The notes under the pieces: generated by a model
What the model saw: only the letters and a program-made list of their open reading frames with translations
Told to the model about the DNA's origin: nothing
The model's database searches: none
Part shown: piece after piece, positions 1 through 9,225 of the stretch
Layout of the letters: every line of letters starts with the position of its first letter
How positions within the stretch are numbered: the first letter of the stretch is position 1
NCBI GenBank assembly: GCA_017396365.1
Contig: JAFQMD010000026.1
Coordinates: 1 to 64,000 of the forward strand
Length of the DNA: 64,000 nt
Source: Clostridia bacterium
GTDB lineage: Bacteria; Bacillota; Clostridia; Christensenellales; Borkfalkiaceae
Direction of reading: 5' to 3'
Made by a program: the position numbers and the translations under genes

Positions 1-1
1 A

Positions 2-3000
2 GGCTTTGAAGCAGGTGGCGTACTTCGCGATAGCAATGCTAACGACGCGACGATTGCAGGTTGGACGTACTACTACGCAGGCTGGGATAAAGCAAACAAT
101 AAAGCGTCTATCCAAGTTACGGAAGGTAGTTCTTTAGACGTTCTTTCAAACGTGCGTTTTGCCACCGATATAAAGCACGGCGGAGACTATTCGTTAGCGT
201 TTGATAAGAAAGCGGGTTGGATGGATTTGAAGATGGCAAGCGACTCTAATGCGTATGCGTTGTTGAAAGACGGCTTTACTTTCTGGATTTATTCTACAAC
301 TGCATTGAACGGCACGAGCGCAACGCAAATCGTTAACGGATACGAAGGAAAACTCAACGGTGGCGCGGGTATTAACGTCGATGCGAATACTTGGACGAAG
401 ATTACGATAACCGCAGACGATATCAAAGGCGCAAGTCGTTTCTTGACGCTCACCGGAAGTACCGTAGGAACGATTTATATCGACGATTTCGCCCCACTTA
501 AAACGAGCGCGATTACTTATGTCGCAGGTACGCTTGGTAAGGTGGATCAAACTACGCAATCGGTTGTAGTCGGCGAGGCTTACACGCTTGAAACGCCTAC
601 TGCATATCGTGATTTCCTCGGTTGGTACAACGGTGACGAACTCGTACCTATGACGGGAACTTGGAACGTGGACGGCGACGTAACGCTAACTGCGCGCTAT
701 GCGGATACGTTATCTTTTGACGACGGAGTATTGCCTACCTATATGACAAAGGCTGGATCAACCGAATCTCTTTCCGTTGTAGAATTAGACGGAGAAAAGG
801 TATTGAAGATTAAAGCGAACGCGGGTACATACAATCCTATAATGAACGTACCTATCGAGTTTTTGGCTTCCTTCTTCGAAGGTACGGACGTGGACCATAT
901 CGCGTTTGACGCAAAGTCGGGCTCGTCGAAAATAGCAAACTTCCGCCGTTCGACTATGAGATCGTCGGGCTGGGGATATGAACCGTATGAAGAGGATAAC
1001 GGCTTTAACGGTATTGATACTACGTATAAGACCTTCTTCTTCACGAGAGCGGACTATGATTACTGGGTAGCGAACAGCAAAACGGTGGATGCACTTATCT
1101 TTGCGCAAGGCGTGAACGGTGGCGACAGTATTTACGTAGACAATATTAGACCTGCAACACAAGAAGAATGCGAGCTTATGATGTACAGCTTCGGTAGCGG
1201 TGGCGTTCGTCAATACTCGAATTATGAATTGTTCTTCTATTCGCCGTTGACTACGATTTCAGATAGAACGTTTGGTATGCTTTTAGAAACAGGTACGTTT
1301 ACCAATATAGGTTACGTTGAAAACGGTACGGACGGCAACCGCGCGTTCCAGTTCACGAAAGCGGCGGGCAACGTACAACTTAATTTCCCTTCGGATAAAA
1401 AGGGTTACACCACGATCGTTACGAAGACTGGCTATTATGCGGTAGATATTTATATTCCTGCAGATTCCGACGCAACCTTTACTTATCATGAAAAGGCTTG
1501 GGCAGGCGCAATCGTCAATAGAGGCGCATGGAACACCTTCTATGGCAAAGGTAACAACGTCGTACAATGGACGGATACTACGGGCGGTACGTATATGATA
1601 GATAATATCCGTTCGATTTCTCAAACAGAATATGAAAACGCTTTATCTAACGTTGAACCCGTTAAAAATTGGTACAATGCCGAAGTCGGCGAAACGGACG
1701 GAGACGGAGTTGTTAACGGTATTACCTTTAACGCAAGCACGCATACGAACACATCTTCGACTATTTTACCACAACCGACCGATACGGAAGATATGTCATA
1801 TTATTATTTCGATGGCGATTACGGTTTAAACGATTTCCTCGTGTTCGATTTCACGGGTAATAACCTTCCTATTTTATCTTTCTTTAATACAGCGGTAAGC
1901 AATACGATATATAACCATGCCGAAAATGCAGACGTAAAGGGGTGGATCGTTGCTAACGGTATAACCAACAGCGACGGTACACCGCATTCTGGATGGTCGG
2001 GCGCGTATGCAAACCGTATTAACTTAATCGGACCTTATAAAATCTCATATAAGTTTGACGATAACGGTTCGGGCACGGCAACTCTTTCGCAAGTGAGAGC
2101 GGCGGTTGGTTCAAGCTCTCTAGTTACAATGGCAAAGTTAAACGGCTCTACGGATAAATACCGTATTATTGTCGGCTGGGTGGATCATCCTACTAAGGCA
2201 AACGCCATGAGTTTACGCGTGGTCGCATGGAATTTAACAATGCAAGAACTCATCGTTGACTTTACGGAAGGAGAAGTTCCCAAAGCAGACTGGACGGGTG
2301 ATATCGCTCTTTACGGTCACTTTGGTAGAACGACTGCTATCGACAAGTTATATCCCGTCGTAAGCGGTTTAGACAACGCGCTTGATTTATATACTCCCGA
2401 CACGGTAAGATATAACACTAGGTGGGAAGGCGACGATCTTATTTTAGGGGCAAGTACTTATGAAGGCACAGTAACTTCGCCAACGTCTGCTGACATGTCG
2501 TATATCGCATTTAACGGCACGTACGGTATGAACGATTTCGTAGTATTTGATTTCACGGGTGATAATATGCCTTTCGTTTCCTTCTTCAACAATAGGGTAA
2601 CGAATACTGTATTTAACAATGCGGTAGATACGAGCGTAAAAGGTTGGGTTATCGGAAACGGCTTATATCAAAACGGCGGAACGATTTACGATGAAAGTGG
2701 CGTACTTTGGAAGAGATTAGGCGTTTTTGGACCAAATAAAATTGCAAAATACGACGAAACTAAAACGGGACAATTCCGATCGGTTTGTGGCGACGCAACC
2801 AATCCTAATGAGCTGAGTATTTATAAATTGCAAAATGCAACTGACACTTATCGTGTGATTATCGGGTTAGTGTCCGCTGCGGGAAGAAATGATAAACACT
2901 TTATTCAAATAGGCGTTATCAATATGACAACGGGAGAATTGGTTTACGAACTAAATGAAAGTGAATCTTTCGTAGCGTGGACGACGGAATACACCGAAGG

Positions 3001-4693
3001 CAGTATTGCTTTGCACGGTCAGTTCGGTAAAGAAACGAGACTTGACAGAGTGATAGGTGTAGAAGAAAACACAACGCTTGACGCATTGATTGCAAAATAC
3101 GCCGTTAAAGACGCGGATTATTCGGACGAATCGGCGGTAGAACTCGACCGTTACGGCTATGCAAGTCTTTCCAACGGACAATGGCAAATTGACGGGGTTA
3201 ACCAAGTTACTAATCCAACCGATCACAGAGCGACGATTGACGCTTATAACACGTATAAAAACGCAGGATTTAATATCGTGCTTGCTCAGGATATGATAGA
3301 AGTTGACGTAGAAGAGTCAACGTGGGCGACAGAGGGTAAGAAATATATGGATTTGGCGCATCAAGCAGGACTAAAAGTTATTTTGACGGACTGGCATTTA
3401 CAAATTCTTTCTAAGCCTATTAGCGTGAGCAGTAGTGGTATTTCAAAGGCGAATAGCAGTTACGTTCCTTGGATTATTGGAACGGACGCGTCGGCAACGA
3501 CGGGGCTTGCTTGGGAATGGATGCAAATCGTTAGCAGTCAGGGCTGGACTATGGATACGACGAGATTTGCAAGTAGGGACGCTTTGGATAACTACGTTAG
3601 GTCGCAACTTGCTTTATATAAGGACCATCCTGCGTTCTACGGCGTAATGCTTGCCGACGAGCCTTCCTATCATAGCGCATACTGTTATGGTGAGATTTAT
3701 AAATCGATCAAGCGCGTTATGCCAGAGTGTTACGTGCAGTACAATTTGTGTCCTATGGAACAAGATACCGCAGCGATAGAAAGGGTTTATACAGGCGTAG
3801 CGAATAATAAAGCGACTAGCGCGCAGATTGAAACGGCTTATATATCGTACGTAGTAAAATTTCTTGACGCTTTGGGAACGGATTATATTCAGTATGACGA
3901 TTATCCGTTTAAGTCGGCTACGGACGGAATGTGGTTCTGGGAAAAGACTACGCCTTACGTCGATCCTACTTCACTTCGTAATATTCAACTTATAGCCGAA
4001 CTTGCAAAGGAACGCGGTCTTGACGTAAAGGTAGTAACGCAGTCTTGCATAATGAAGAAGGGGACAGACGGAAACGTTCTTATTCGTCAAGTAACCGAAG
4101 ACGACGCGCGTTGGCTTAACAACTATTTAATGGGTTTTGGTGTTAAGCAAATCAACTACTTTACTTACTGGCCGAAGTTTGCAAACAGTACTTCAGGCGA
4201 GTATTTTGAAGGTAACGGCTCATTCATTAACCGTGATGGTACAACTACTGATTTGTATGACTTTATGAAGACGATTATGGCGAACAATACGGCTTTTGCG
4301 CCTACGATAAGCCATTTTGATTACAACGCAAGTAAAGTCGTATCAAATTCTTATAAGTATAGCGACGACCATATCGTTTGGGGAACTATGACGAACGATT
4401 CGTTTAAGTTTGTATCTGGCGTAACAACGTCTACTGATGCTACGCTCGTGACGGAATTGTACGACAAGGATAACTATAATTATATGTATATGGTTATGAA
4501 TACGATAGATCCTTACGAGAAAAATACAAACGGTAATGACACCTTGCAAACGATTACGGTTACGTTTGACGGAACGTTTGATATGGTTTACGTGTACGAT
4601 CAAACGGGAGCGAGAACTTCTGTACAACTTATAAACAACACTTATACGGTAACTTTAACGGCAGGTCAAGCAGTCTATCTGTTGCCGTACTAA
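2..4693 (+). CDS. Giant secreted multidomain protein with C-terminal glycosidase-like TIM barrel (5' truncated)
   Basis: The frame is open from base 2, so the gene begins before the window; the GTG at 152 lies inside the protein. 1563 residues are visible. Order: beta-sandwich material; an InlB/Listeria-Bacteroides-type repeat near 515-700 (FLGWYNGDE, then LTARY); more sandwich domains; two copies of a ~250-residue module near 1780-2390 and 2450-3060 (each with 'NDF' then 'VFDFTG'); then a barrel-like domain from ~3150 to the end. The barrel has a LADEP motif (Glu codon 3659-3661), a DDYP motif and a FGVKQINYF strand. These match the barrel of the 2212-aa protein at 28539, so a glycoside-hydrolase role on the cell surface is inferred. 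No LPXTG, SLH or dockerin is present at the C-terminus. Family assignment is open. Confidence 0.8.
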   Translation, partial: GFEAGGVLRDSNANDATIAGWTYYYAGWDKANNKASIQVTEGSSLDVLSNVRFATDIKHGGDYSLAFDKKAGWMDLKMASDSNAYALLKDGFTFWIYSTTALNGTSATQIVNGYEGKLNGGAGINVDANTWTKITITADDIKGASRFLTLTGSTVGTIYIDDFAPLKTSAITYVAGTLGKVDQTTQSVVVGEAYTLETPTAYRDFLGWYNGDELVPMTGTWNVDGDVTLTARYADTLSFDDGVLPTYMTKAGSTESLSVVELDGEKVLKIKANAGTYNPIMNVPIEFLASFFEGTDVDHIAFDAKSGSSKIANFRRSTMRSSGWGYEPYEEDNGFNGIDTTYKTFFFTRADYDYWVANSKTVDALIFAQGVNGGDSIYVDNIRPATQEECELMMYSFGSGGVRQYSNYELFFYSPLTTISDRTFGMLLETGTFTNIGYVENGTDGNRAFQFTKAAGNVQLNFPSDKKGYTTIVTKTGYYAVDIYIPADSDATFTYHEKAWAGAIVNRGAWNTFYGKGNNVVQWTDTTGGTYMIDNIRSISQTEYENALSNVEPVKNWYNAEVGETDGDGVVNGITFNASTHTNTSSTILPQPTDTEDMSYYYFDGDYGLNDFLVFDFTGNNLPILSFFNTAVSNTIYNHAENADVKGWIVANGITNSDGTPHSGWSGAYANRINLIGPYKISYKFDDNGSGTATLSQVRAAVGSSSLVTMAKLNGSTDKYRIIVGWVDHPTKANAMSLRVVAWNLTMQELIVDFTEGEVPKADWTGDIALYGHFGRTTAIDKLYPVVSGLDNALDLYTPDTVRYNTRWEGDDLILGASTYEGTVTSPTSADMSYIAFNGTYGMNDFVVFDFTGDNMPFVSFFNNRVTNTVFNNAVDTSVKGWVIGNGLYQNGGTIYDESGVLWKRLGVFGPNKIAKYDETKTGQFRSVCGDATNPNELSIYKLQNATDTYRVIIGLVSAAGRNDKHFIQIGVINMTTGELVYELNESESFVAWTTEYTEGSIALHGQFGKETRLDRVIGVEENTTLDALIAKYAVKDADYSDESAVELDRYGYASLSNGQWQIDGVNQVTNPTDHRATIDAYNTYKNAGFNIVLAQDMIEVDVEESTWATEGKKYMDLAHQAGLKVILTDWHLQILSKPISVSSSGISKANSSYVPWIIGTDASATTGLAWEWMQIVSSQGWTMDTTRFASRDALDNYVRSQLALYKDHPAFYGVMLADEPSYHSAYCYGEIYKSIKRVMPECYVQYNLCPMEQDTAAIERVYTGVANNKATSAQIETAYISYVVKFLDALGTDYIQYDDYPFKSATDGMWFWEKTTPYVDPTSLRNIQLIAELAKERGLDVKVVTQSCIMKKGTDGNVLIRQVTEDDARWLNNYLMGFGVKQINYFTYWPKFANSTSGEYFEGNGSFINRDGTTTDLYDFMKTIMANNTAFAPTISHFDYNASKVVSNSYKYSDDHIVWGTMTNDSFKFVSGVTTSTDATLVTELYDKDNYNYMYMVMNTIDPYEKNTNGNDTLQTITVTFDGTFDMVYVYDQTGARTSVQLINNTYTVTLTAGQAVYLLPY

Positions 4694-4710
4694 AAACTAA
4701 AAACACTGTA

Positions 4711-4741
4711 CGCCGAGAAAGTTTTGATAAATTTCTCGGCG
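4711..4741 (+). terminator. Terminator-like hairpin after the first giant gene
   Basis: A perfect 10-bp inverted repeat (CGCCGAGAAA / TTTCTCGGCG) lies 17 nt after the stop codon. The following run is T-poor (TGTCGGTTTG), so it is a weak intrinsic terminator or an RNA 3'-end stabiliser. A second small hairpin (TTTGATT / AATCAAA) follows at 4748-4768. Confidence 0.55.
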
Positions 4742-4884
4742 TGTCGGTTTGATTGAAAACAAATCAAAATATAGAAAAACACAAAATTCCATAGCGGAAA
4801 AGCGACAACTACGGACGAAAACAATGAATTTGACATATGGGAATGGCGCAAATTTGGAAAGTGTAAATAGAGGATAGAATAATA

Positions 4885-6315
4885 ATGAAAGAGTATTTGT
4901 TACCGACTAGAGTGGTGGACGGCAATAAAATTGAACGTTCAGAAACACTTCTTCGTTCAAAAGGTTTATATGCAACTATCAACTACAACGTAGAAGATAG
5001 AAAAGACTATTTGAAAATGGAAGGTTTAGGTTCGTTTATCGTTCTTGATTTCGGTAAAGAAATGAACGGCGGAATACGTATGATTACAAATTTTATACAT
5101 AGCGACAGTTGTAAAATACGCATACGCTTTGGTGAGAGTTTAGGTGAAGTAAACGCCAATATCAAGGAAAAGAACGCCAGCAACGTTCACGGCCCTCGTG
5201 ATTTTGAAACGCTCGTTTGTACTTTTGCCGATTTTACGGTAGGTCAAATTGGTTTTCGTTTTGTGCGTATTGATCTTTTAGAAGAGAAATATATTTACTT
5301 TAAAAACATTTTTTGTGAAAACAATATTTTTTCTAAAAAGCCTATTTATACCTATCAAGGCTCTGACGAGCGCATTGCCGAGATATTCAACGTCGCAAAA
5401 CGTACGGTAGATTTATGCGCTTCGGATAAATACGTGTGGGACGGTGTAAAACGTGACAGATTGCTATGGGTTGGCGATTTAGCGCCCGAAGTTATGGCTC
5501 TCAGTTCAATATACGGAAGACTTCCTATTGTTGAACGTTCGTTGGATTTGGCTAAAAAATTAGCGCCGTTGCCTCAATTTATGAACGGTATTTATACCTA
5601 CTCTATGTGGTGGGTGATTGTTCTTGCAGATTATTACAAGACGTTTGCGTGCAAAAATTATATAAAAAAGCATATCAAGTATATGGTTGCTTTACTTGAT
5701 TTGTTTGACGGCTTGGTGGACGAAAAGGGTGATTTAAACAAAAAAATCCGCTACTTAGTTGACTGGCCCACTAAAGATTCCGTTGACGAACTTGTTGGTG
5801 TGCGCGTTATTTTCTTGATGGCGATAAACGGCGCGATTGAACTTTTGGAAACGTTCGGCTTATCTACTGAAAAAGCGTTGGCTATAAAAGAAAAATTATT
5901 AAAGCAACCGCTTATTGTAATGGAAAAAAAGCAAGTAATTGCATTGAAGTATTTTGCAATCGGCAGTCTTACGGATGAAGAATACGGAAAACTTATCGAC
6001 GGTGGAGTAAAAGGTTTTTCAACCTTTATGAGTTATTATATATTGTCCGCTATTGCTTCGAGAGACGAAGAACTTGCAATAAAACTTATGAAAGAATATT
6101 ACGGCGCTATGATAGATAGAGGCGCAACTACGTTTTGGGAAGATTTCCATATCGAGTGGTTGAAAGGTTCTGGGCGTATTGACGAGCGAGAACCTAATAA
6201 ATTAGATATTCACGGTGATTTTGGCGCGCATTGCTACGTAGGGTTTAGACACAGTCTTTGTCACGGCTGGTCCGCAGGCGTAGTCAAATTCATAAAAGAA
6301 CATTGTAAAAACTAA
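4885..6315 (+). CDS. Short GH78-like alpha-L-rhamnosidase family protein
   Basis: 476 aa with no signal peptide, so probably cytoplasmic. The centre carries the GH78 motif in divergent form, DGVKRDRLLWVGD, with the same D(+5)acid(+12)D spacing as the DCPHREKRPYTGD of the rhamnosidase at 9226, but with Asp instead of Glu at +5. The C-terminus has SLCHGWSAG, also found in the GH78-like protein at 41288. TTFWEDF holds a candidate catalytic base. The protein is much shorter than typical GH78 enzymes (700-1000 aa) and lacks the long N-terminal accessory domains. AGAGGA at 4869-4874 is the likely RBS. It sits 23 nt before the GH20-like gene, so the two are probably co-transcribed. The six-hairpin fold is a confident inference; the exact substrate (L-rhamnose or another sugar) is not. 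Confidence 0.75.
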   Translation: MKEYLLPTRVVDGNKIERSETLLRSKGLYATINYNVEDRKDYLKMEGLGSFIVLDFGKEMNGGIRMITNFIHSDSCKIRIRFGESLGEVNANIKEKNASNVHGPRDFETLVCTFADFTVGQIGFRFVRIDLLEEKYIYFKNIFCENNIFSKKPIYTYQGSDERIAEIFNVAKRTVDLCASDKYVWDGVKRDRLLWVGDLAPEVMALSSIYGRLPIVERSLDLAKKLAPLPQFMNGIYTYSMWWVIVLADYYKTFACKNYIKKHIKYMVALLDLFDGLVDEKGDLNKKIRYLVDWPTKDSVDELVGVRVIFLMAINGAIELLETFGLSTEKALAIKEKLLKQPLIVMEKKQVIALKYFAIGSLTDEEYGKLIDGGVKGFSTFMSYYILSAIASRDEELAIKLMKEYYGAMIDRGATTFWEDFHIEWLKGSGRIDEREPNKLDIHGDFGAHCYVGFRHSLCHGWSAGVVKFIKEHCKN

Positions 6316-6338
6316 TTGACGAAAAAGGAGAAAAGATT

Positions 6339-7943
6339 GTGAGTAGTGATTTTTTCGGCGTAATGTTGGATATGTCAAGAAATGCGGTAATGAAACCGCA
6401 ACAAGTAAAAGATTTTGCTAATCTTTTAAGTAAAATGGGCTATAATATGATTCAACTTTATACTGAGGACACGTATGAAGTCGAAAACGAGCCGTATTTC
6501 GGCTATTTGCGCGGTAGATATACTCACGACGAATTAAAAGATATCGTATCGTACTGCGAGAGTATCGGTGTTGAAGTAATACCTTGCGTACAAACTTTGG
6601 CGCATTTAGGACAGATTTTCCGTTGGAAACAGTATGGCGGAATTAACGACACCGGCGACATTTTGTTGGTGGGAGAAGATCGCACCTATGAATTTATTGA
6701 AAATATTTTTAAGTCGTTGCGAAAATGTTTTAAAACGCAATACGTTCACGTTGGTATGGACGAGGCTCATATGCTTGGGCTTGGAAGATATCTTGACAAA
6801 CACGGTATTGAAAATAGATTTGAAATTTTAATTAAACACTTAGATAAAGTTGTTAAAATTGCTGAGAAATATAATTTTAAGCCGATTATGTGGTCGGATA
6901 TGTTTTTTAGATTGGCAAATAACGGAGAGTATTACCCTGCCGAGCCTACTATAACGGACGAGGTCGTTAAGTTGCTTCCTAAAAATTTAGGCTTGGTGTA
7001 TTGGGATTATTATCATACAGATGAAGATTATATGGCAAAGATGATGCGTGCGCATTTAAAATCGGGAAACGAAACGTGGTTTGCAGGTGGCGCGTGGAGT
7101 TGGACTGGCTTTGCAAGTGGAAATAAATATACGTTAGAAACCATGTTGCCAGCAATGAATGCGGTTAAAAAAAGCGGAATAAAAAACGTTTTCATAACAA
7201 TGTGGGGAGATAACGGCAAAGAATGTTCTTTTTATTCTCTTTTACCTGCTTTGTTTACCGTAAGAAAGGCGTATGAGGGAGTTACGGACGAAAGTGTTAT
7301 CCGCAAAGAATTCAAAGAAATTGTCGGAGAGGACTATGATGCAATGATGGCGCTTGATATTCCAAATTACGTGGGAGGTAATCAAGATTGTAAAAAGAAT
7401 ATAGCAAAATGTATGCTATATAACGATCCGTTTATGGGCGTTTTGGATTCTACGGTAAAACAAGGCGTAGCAGATGAATACAAATCGCATGCAAAACTTT
7501 TGAAAAATTATGCAAAAGGAAGATTTTCGTATTTGTTTGAAAGCGCATCGGCGTTATGTGAATTGTTGTCCGTAAAATATGAACTTGGAAAAAGAACGCG
7601 TGAAGCGTATAAAAATAAAAATTTTGACGGTATTAAGTCTTTGATAGAAGATTATAAAAAAGCGGAAGAGTATTTAGACGTGTTTTACGAAGCGTTTAGA
7701 ACACTTTGGTTTAATGAAAACAAAGCGAACGGATTTGAAGTTCAAGACGTTCGTCTCGGTGGCTTAAAGCAAAGGCTCGTACATTGTCGTAAGCGCCTTT
7801 TAGAATACGTTAACGGCGGAATTGAGAGTATCCCAGAGTTAGAAGAAGAGTTGTTGGATTATTTTGGAAACGGAAAAGAGTATTCAAAAGACGACGCTTT
7901 CAGTTATTTATGGTCGCGCGCAGTTAGTGTAAATTGTTTATAA
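6339..7943 (+). CDS. GH20-like beta-N-acetylhexosaminidase
   Basis: 534 aa, GTG start set by AAAGGAG at 6324-6330, 8 nt upstream. The N-terminal part is a TIM barrel: FFGVMLDMSRNAV, then a strand ending QLYTEDTYE, EVIPCVQTLAHLGQ, and the paired acids in VHVGMDEAH (D141-E142). In GH20 the Asp-Glu pair orients the substrate acetamido group and donates the proton. Later AGGAWSWTGF and ITMWGDNG fit the sugar-binding Trp-rich C-terminal strands. The last ~200 residues are helical. No signal peptide is present, so it should act on imported oligosaccharides, releasing terminal hexosamine. It follows the GH78-like gene at 4885. Specificity for GlcNAc versus GalNAc, or another sugar, cannot be read from sequence. 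Confidence 0.8.
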   Translation: MSSDFFGVMLDMSRNAVMKPQQVKDFANLLSKMGYNMIQLYTEDTYEVENEPYFGYLRGRYTHDELKDIVSYCESIGVEVIPCVQTLAHLGQIFRWKQYGGINDTGDILLVGEDRTYEFIENIFKSLRKCFKTQYVHVGMDEAHMLGLGRYLDKHGIENRFEILIKHLDKVVKIAEKYNFKPIMWSDMFFRLANNGEYYPAEPTITDEVVKLLPKNLGLVYWDYYHTDEDYMAKMMRAHLKSGNETWFAGGAWSWTGFASGNKYTLETMLPAMNAVKKSGIKNVFITMWGDNGKECSFYSLLPALFTVRKAYEGVTDESVIRKEFKEIVGEDYDAMMALDIPNYVGGNQDCKKNIAKCMLYNDPFMGVLDSTVKQGVADEYKSHAKLLKNYAKGRFSYLFESASALCELLSVKYELGKRTREAYKNKNFDGIKSLIEDYKKAEEYLDVFYEAFRTLWFNENKANGFEVQDVRLGGLKQRLVHCRKRLLEYVNGGIESIPELEEELLDYFGNGKEYSKDDAFSYLWSRAVSVNCL

Positions 7944-8043
7944 AAACAAAAAATCTCGATTTATTTAAAGGCGTTTTACGGAGCGTCGTGGCTTTATAAA
8001 AAACGTCTTTGTAAGGAATTGATAAAATACTTAAATGCAAATA

Positions 8044-8080
8044 AAAAAAGTGATACGCAAAAACGGCGTATCACTTTTTT
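8044..8080. terminator. Bidirectional intrinsic terminator between GH20 gene and araC
   Basis: A perfect 15-bp inverted repeat (AAAAAAGTGATACGC / GCGTATCACTTTTTT) has a 7-nt loop, with A-run on the left and T-run on the right. It can therefore end transcription of both convergent genes. Confidence 0.85.
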
Positions 8081-8142
8081 CTTTGTCAAAAATAAGAAAT
8101 AACCCTACGACGCATAGGAGTATCGTAGGGTTAGGAATGCTT

Positions 8143-8161
8143 GATAATCAACTTATAGGCT
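8143..8161 (-). repeat. Dispersed intergenic motif, copy 1
   Basis: Reads AGCCTATAAGTTGATTATC on the minus strand and is identical over 19 nt to copy 5 at 43210-43228. It is one of six copies in the window, all in intergenic DNA. Confidence 0.75.
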
Positions 8162-8169
8162 TACTTTTG

Positions 8170-8997
8170 TTAAAAATTAAGTTGTTTTTTGCGAAATTCT
8201 AACGGAGTGCAAGAGTATTTTTGTTTAAATATTTTATTAAAATACGAAACCGACGAAAAGCCTATATCAGTACAAATTGAAAGTATCGAGTTTTTTGAAT
8301 ACGTTAACGAGTGAGCGGCAATAGTTAGCCTTTGGTCGTTAAGGTAGTCGGTTAAAGTCATGTTCATATGCCTTTTAAAAGAACGGCATATATATTCTTT
8401 ACTGTAATAAAACGGGGCTAAAATTTCGCCGAGCCCTGCTTTTATAAGGTCAACGTTATTGAGCCTTAACAGTAGGTCTTGAAACCAAGCAGGATATGAA
8501 ATAGACTCTAAATGTTGGCAAAGCAACAGTTTCGTTAAAAGTTGAACGGCTACAGCCTTTGCAGACGCTAAAATAAGGTCCGTGCGAGATAGGGGTAGGG
8601 CGTTTATATCATTTAACAATTCTTCAAAATGGTTTAGTTCGTTAATAGTTAGACTAATGCGTTTTTTATATTTATTATTGATAAAATTCTCGTATAAATC
8701 AGGCGATATAAATTGACAAACTTCTTTAAAAAAGTCTTTTTGCAAAATAATATCGCGGTGAAAGTCTTTGTTTGATTCTTCTCTTGAAAAAAAATGAGCG
8801 TCGTCAGGCTTTAAAAAGTAAATATCGCCCGTAGTAAGCGTTTCGGTGACGCCGTTTAAAGTGTGGGAAATACTGCCTTCGACCATATAAAAAATTTCAA
8901 AAAAAGTGTGGTCGTGGAAATAATGGTCCATCGTATTCGTTAATTTTGAAGCGAGTGGAACTTGTTGCGTCGTCCACAAATCGAGTAAATGTATCAT
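8170..8997 (-). CDS. AraC-family transcriptional regulator (cupin sensor + HTH)
   Basis: 275 aa. The N-terminal half is a cupin-type sugar-sensing fold (HDHTFFEIFYMVEGS..., TTGDIYFLKPDDAHFF). The C-terminal ~100 residues form the two-helix-turn-helix AraC domain, ending SICTDIGFSSVSYFNKIFK and CTPLEFRKKQ. The start at 8997 is preceded by AAGGTGAT. It is transcribed divergently from the GH78 gene at 9226 and has a consensus promoter in the shared 228-bp region. It most likely controls the downstream catabolic run (9226-25649) in response to a liberated sugar. The direct repeat GTTCGTATAA at 9107-9135 is a candidate binding site. The inducer is unknown. Confidence 0.9.
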   Translation of the reverse strand: MIHLLDLWTTQQVPLASKLTNTMDHYFHDHTFFEIFYMVEGSISHTLNGVTETLTTGDIYFLKPDDAHFFSREESNKDFHRDIILQKDFFKEVCQFISPDLYENFINNKYKKRISLTINELNHFEELLNDINALPLSRTDLILASAKAVAVQLLTKLLLCQHLESISYPAWFQDLLLRLNNVDLIKAGLGEILAPFYYSKEYICRSFKRHMNMTLTDYLNDQRLTIAAHSLTYSKNSILSICTDIGFSSVSYFNKIFKQKYSCTPLEFRKKQLNF

Positions 8998-9015
8998 ATT
9001 ATCACCTTGGAATTG

Positions 9016-9044
9016 ATTATAACACGCCTATATCTTCGTGTCAA
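9016..9044 (-). promoter_or_regulatory. Sigma-A promoter for the AraC gene
   Basis: On the minus strand, TTGACA (9044-9039) is separated by exactly 17 bp from TATAAT (9021-9016). This is a full-consensus vegetative promoter, 18 bp from the start codon region. Confidence 0.85.
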
Positions 9045-9106
9045 TAAAAAATAAAACAAAAAGTCAATACAGAGCAAATTATAATCAACAAAGCGATAGA
9101 AAAACC

Positions 9107-9137
9107 GTTCGTATAATGTTAAAATGTTCGTATAACG
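9107..9137 (+). promoter_or_regulatory. Candidate AraC operator: direct repeat in the divergent region
   Basis: GTTCGTATAATG at 9107-9118 is repeated as GTTCGTATAACG at 9126-9137, 19 bp apart centre to centre (about two helical turns) and in the same orientation. Spaced direct half-sites upstream of the target promoter are typical of AraC-family activators. Binding is inferred from position and form only. Confidence 0.55.
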
Positions 9138-9225
9138 ATAATGGATTGGTATGCAAATCGGTTGCGTATAGCGCGGTTTTGCGTAGAAAGTCGCGTTCTA
9201 TTTAAAATGAAGATATAAGAGAAAT

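Larger units (their letters stand above)
7944..8169. other. Convergent intergenic region with several hairpins
   Basis: No gene is seen. The stretch holds an imperfect 11-bp stem (7967-7977 with 8000-8010), the bidirectional terminator at 8044-8080, a second perfect 10-bp hairpin (AACCCTACGA at 8101-8110 with TCGTAGGGTT at 8123-8132), and one reverse copy of the dispersed TATAAGTYGATTATY motif at 8143-8161. Confidence 0.6.

Noticed and set aside
152-154. GTG at 152 as the start of the first gene
   Set aside because: The same frame is open back to base 2 with protein-like sequence, and there is no RBS before 152.
785-1213. Long antisense ORFs opposite the giant genes (several of 90-180 codons)
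   Set aside because: They mirror the codon bias of the sense genes and have no RBS or family features.
4830-4835. TTGACA before the GH78-like gene as a -35 box
   Set aside because: No acceptable -10 box lies 15-19 bp downstream.
8101-8132. Second hairpin after the GH20 gene as a separate terminator
   Set aside because: It has no T-run on either side; kept only as a hairpin in the intergenic note.
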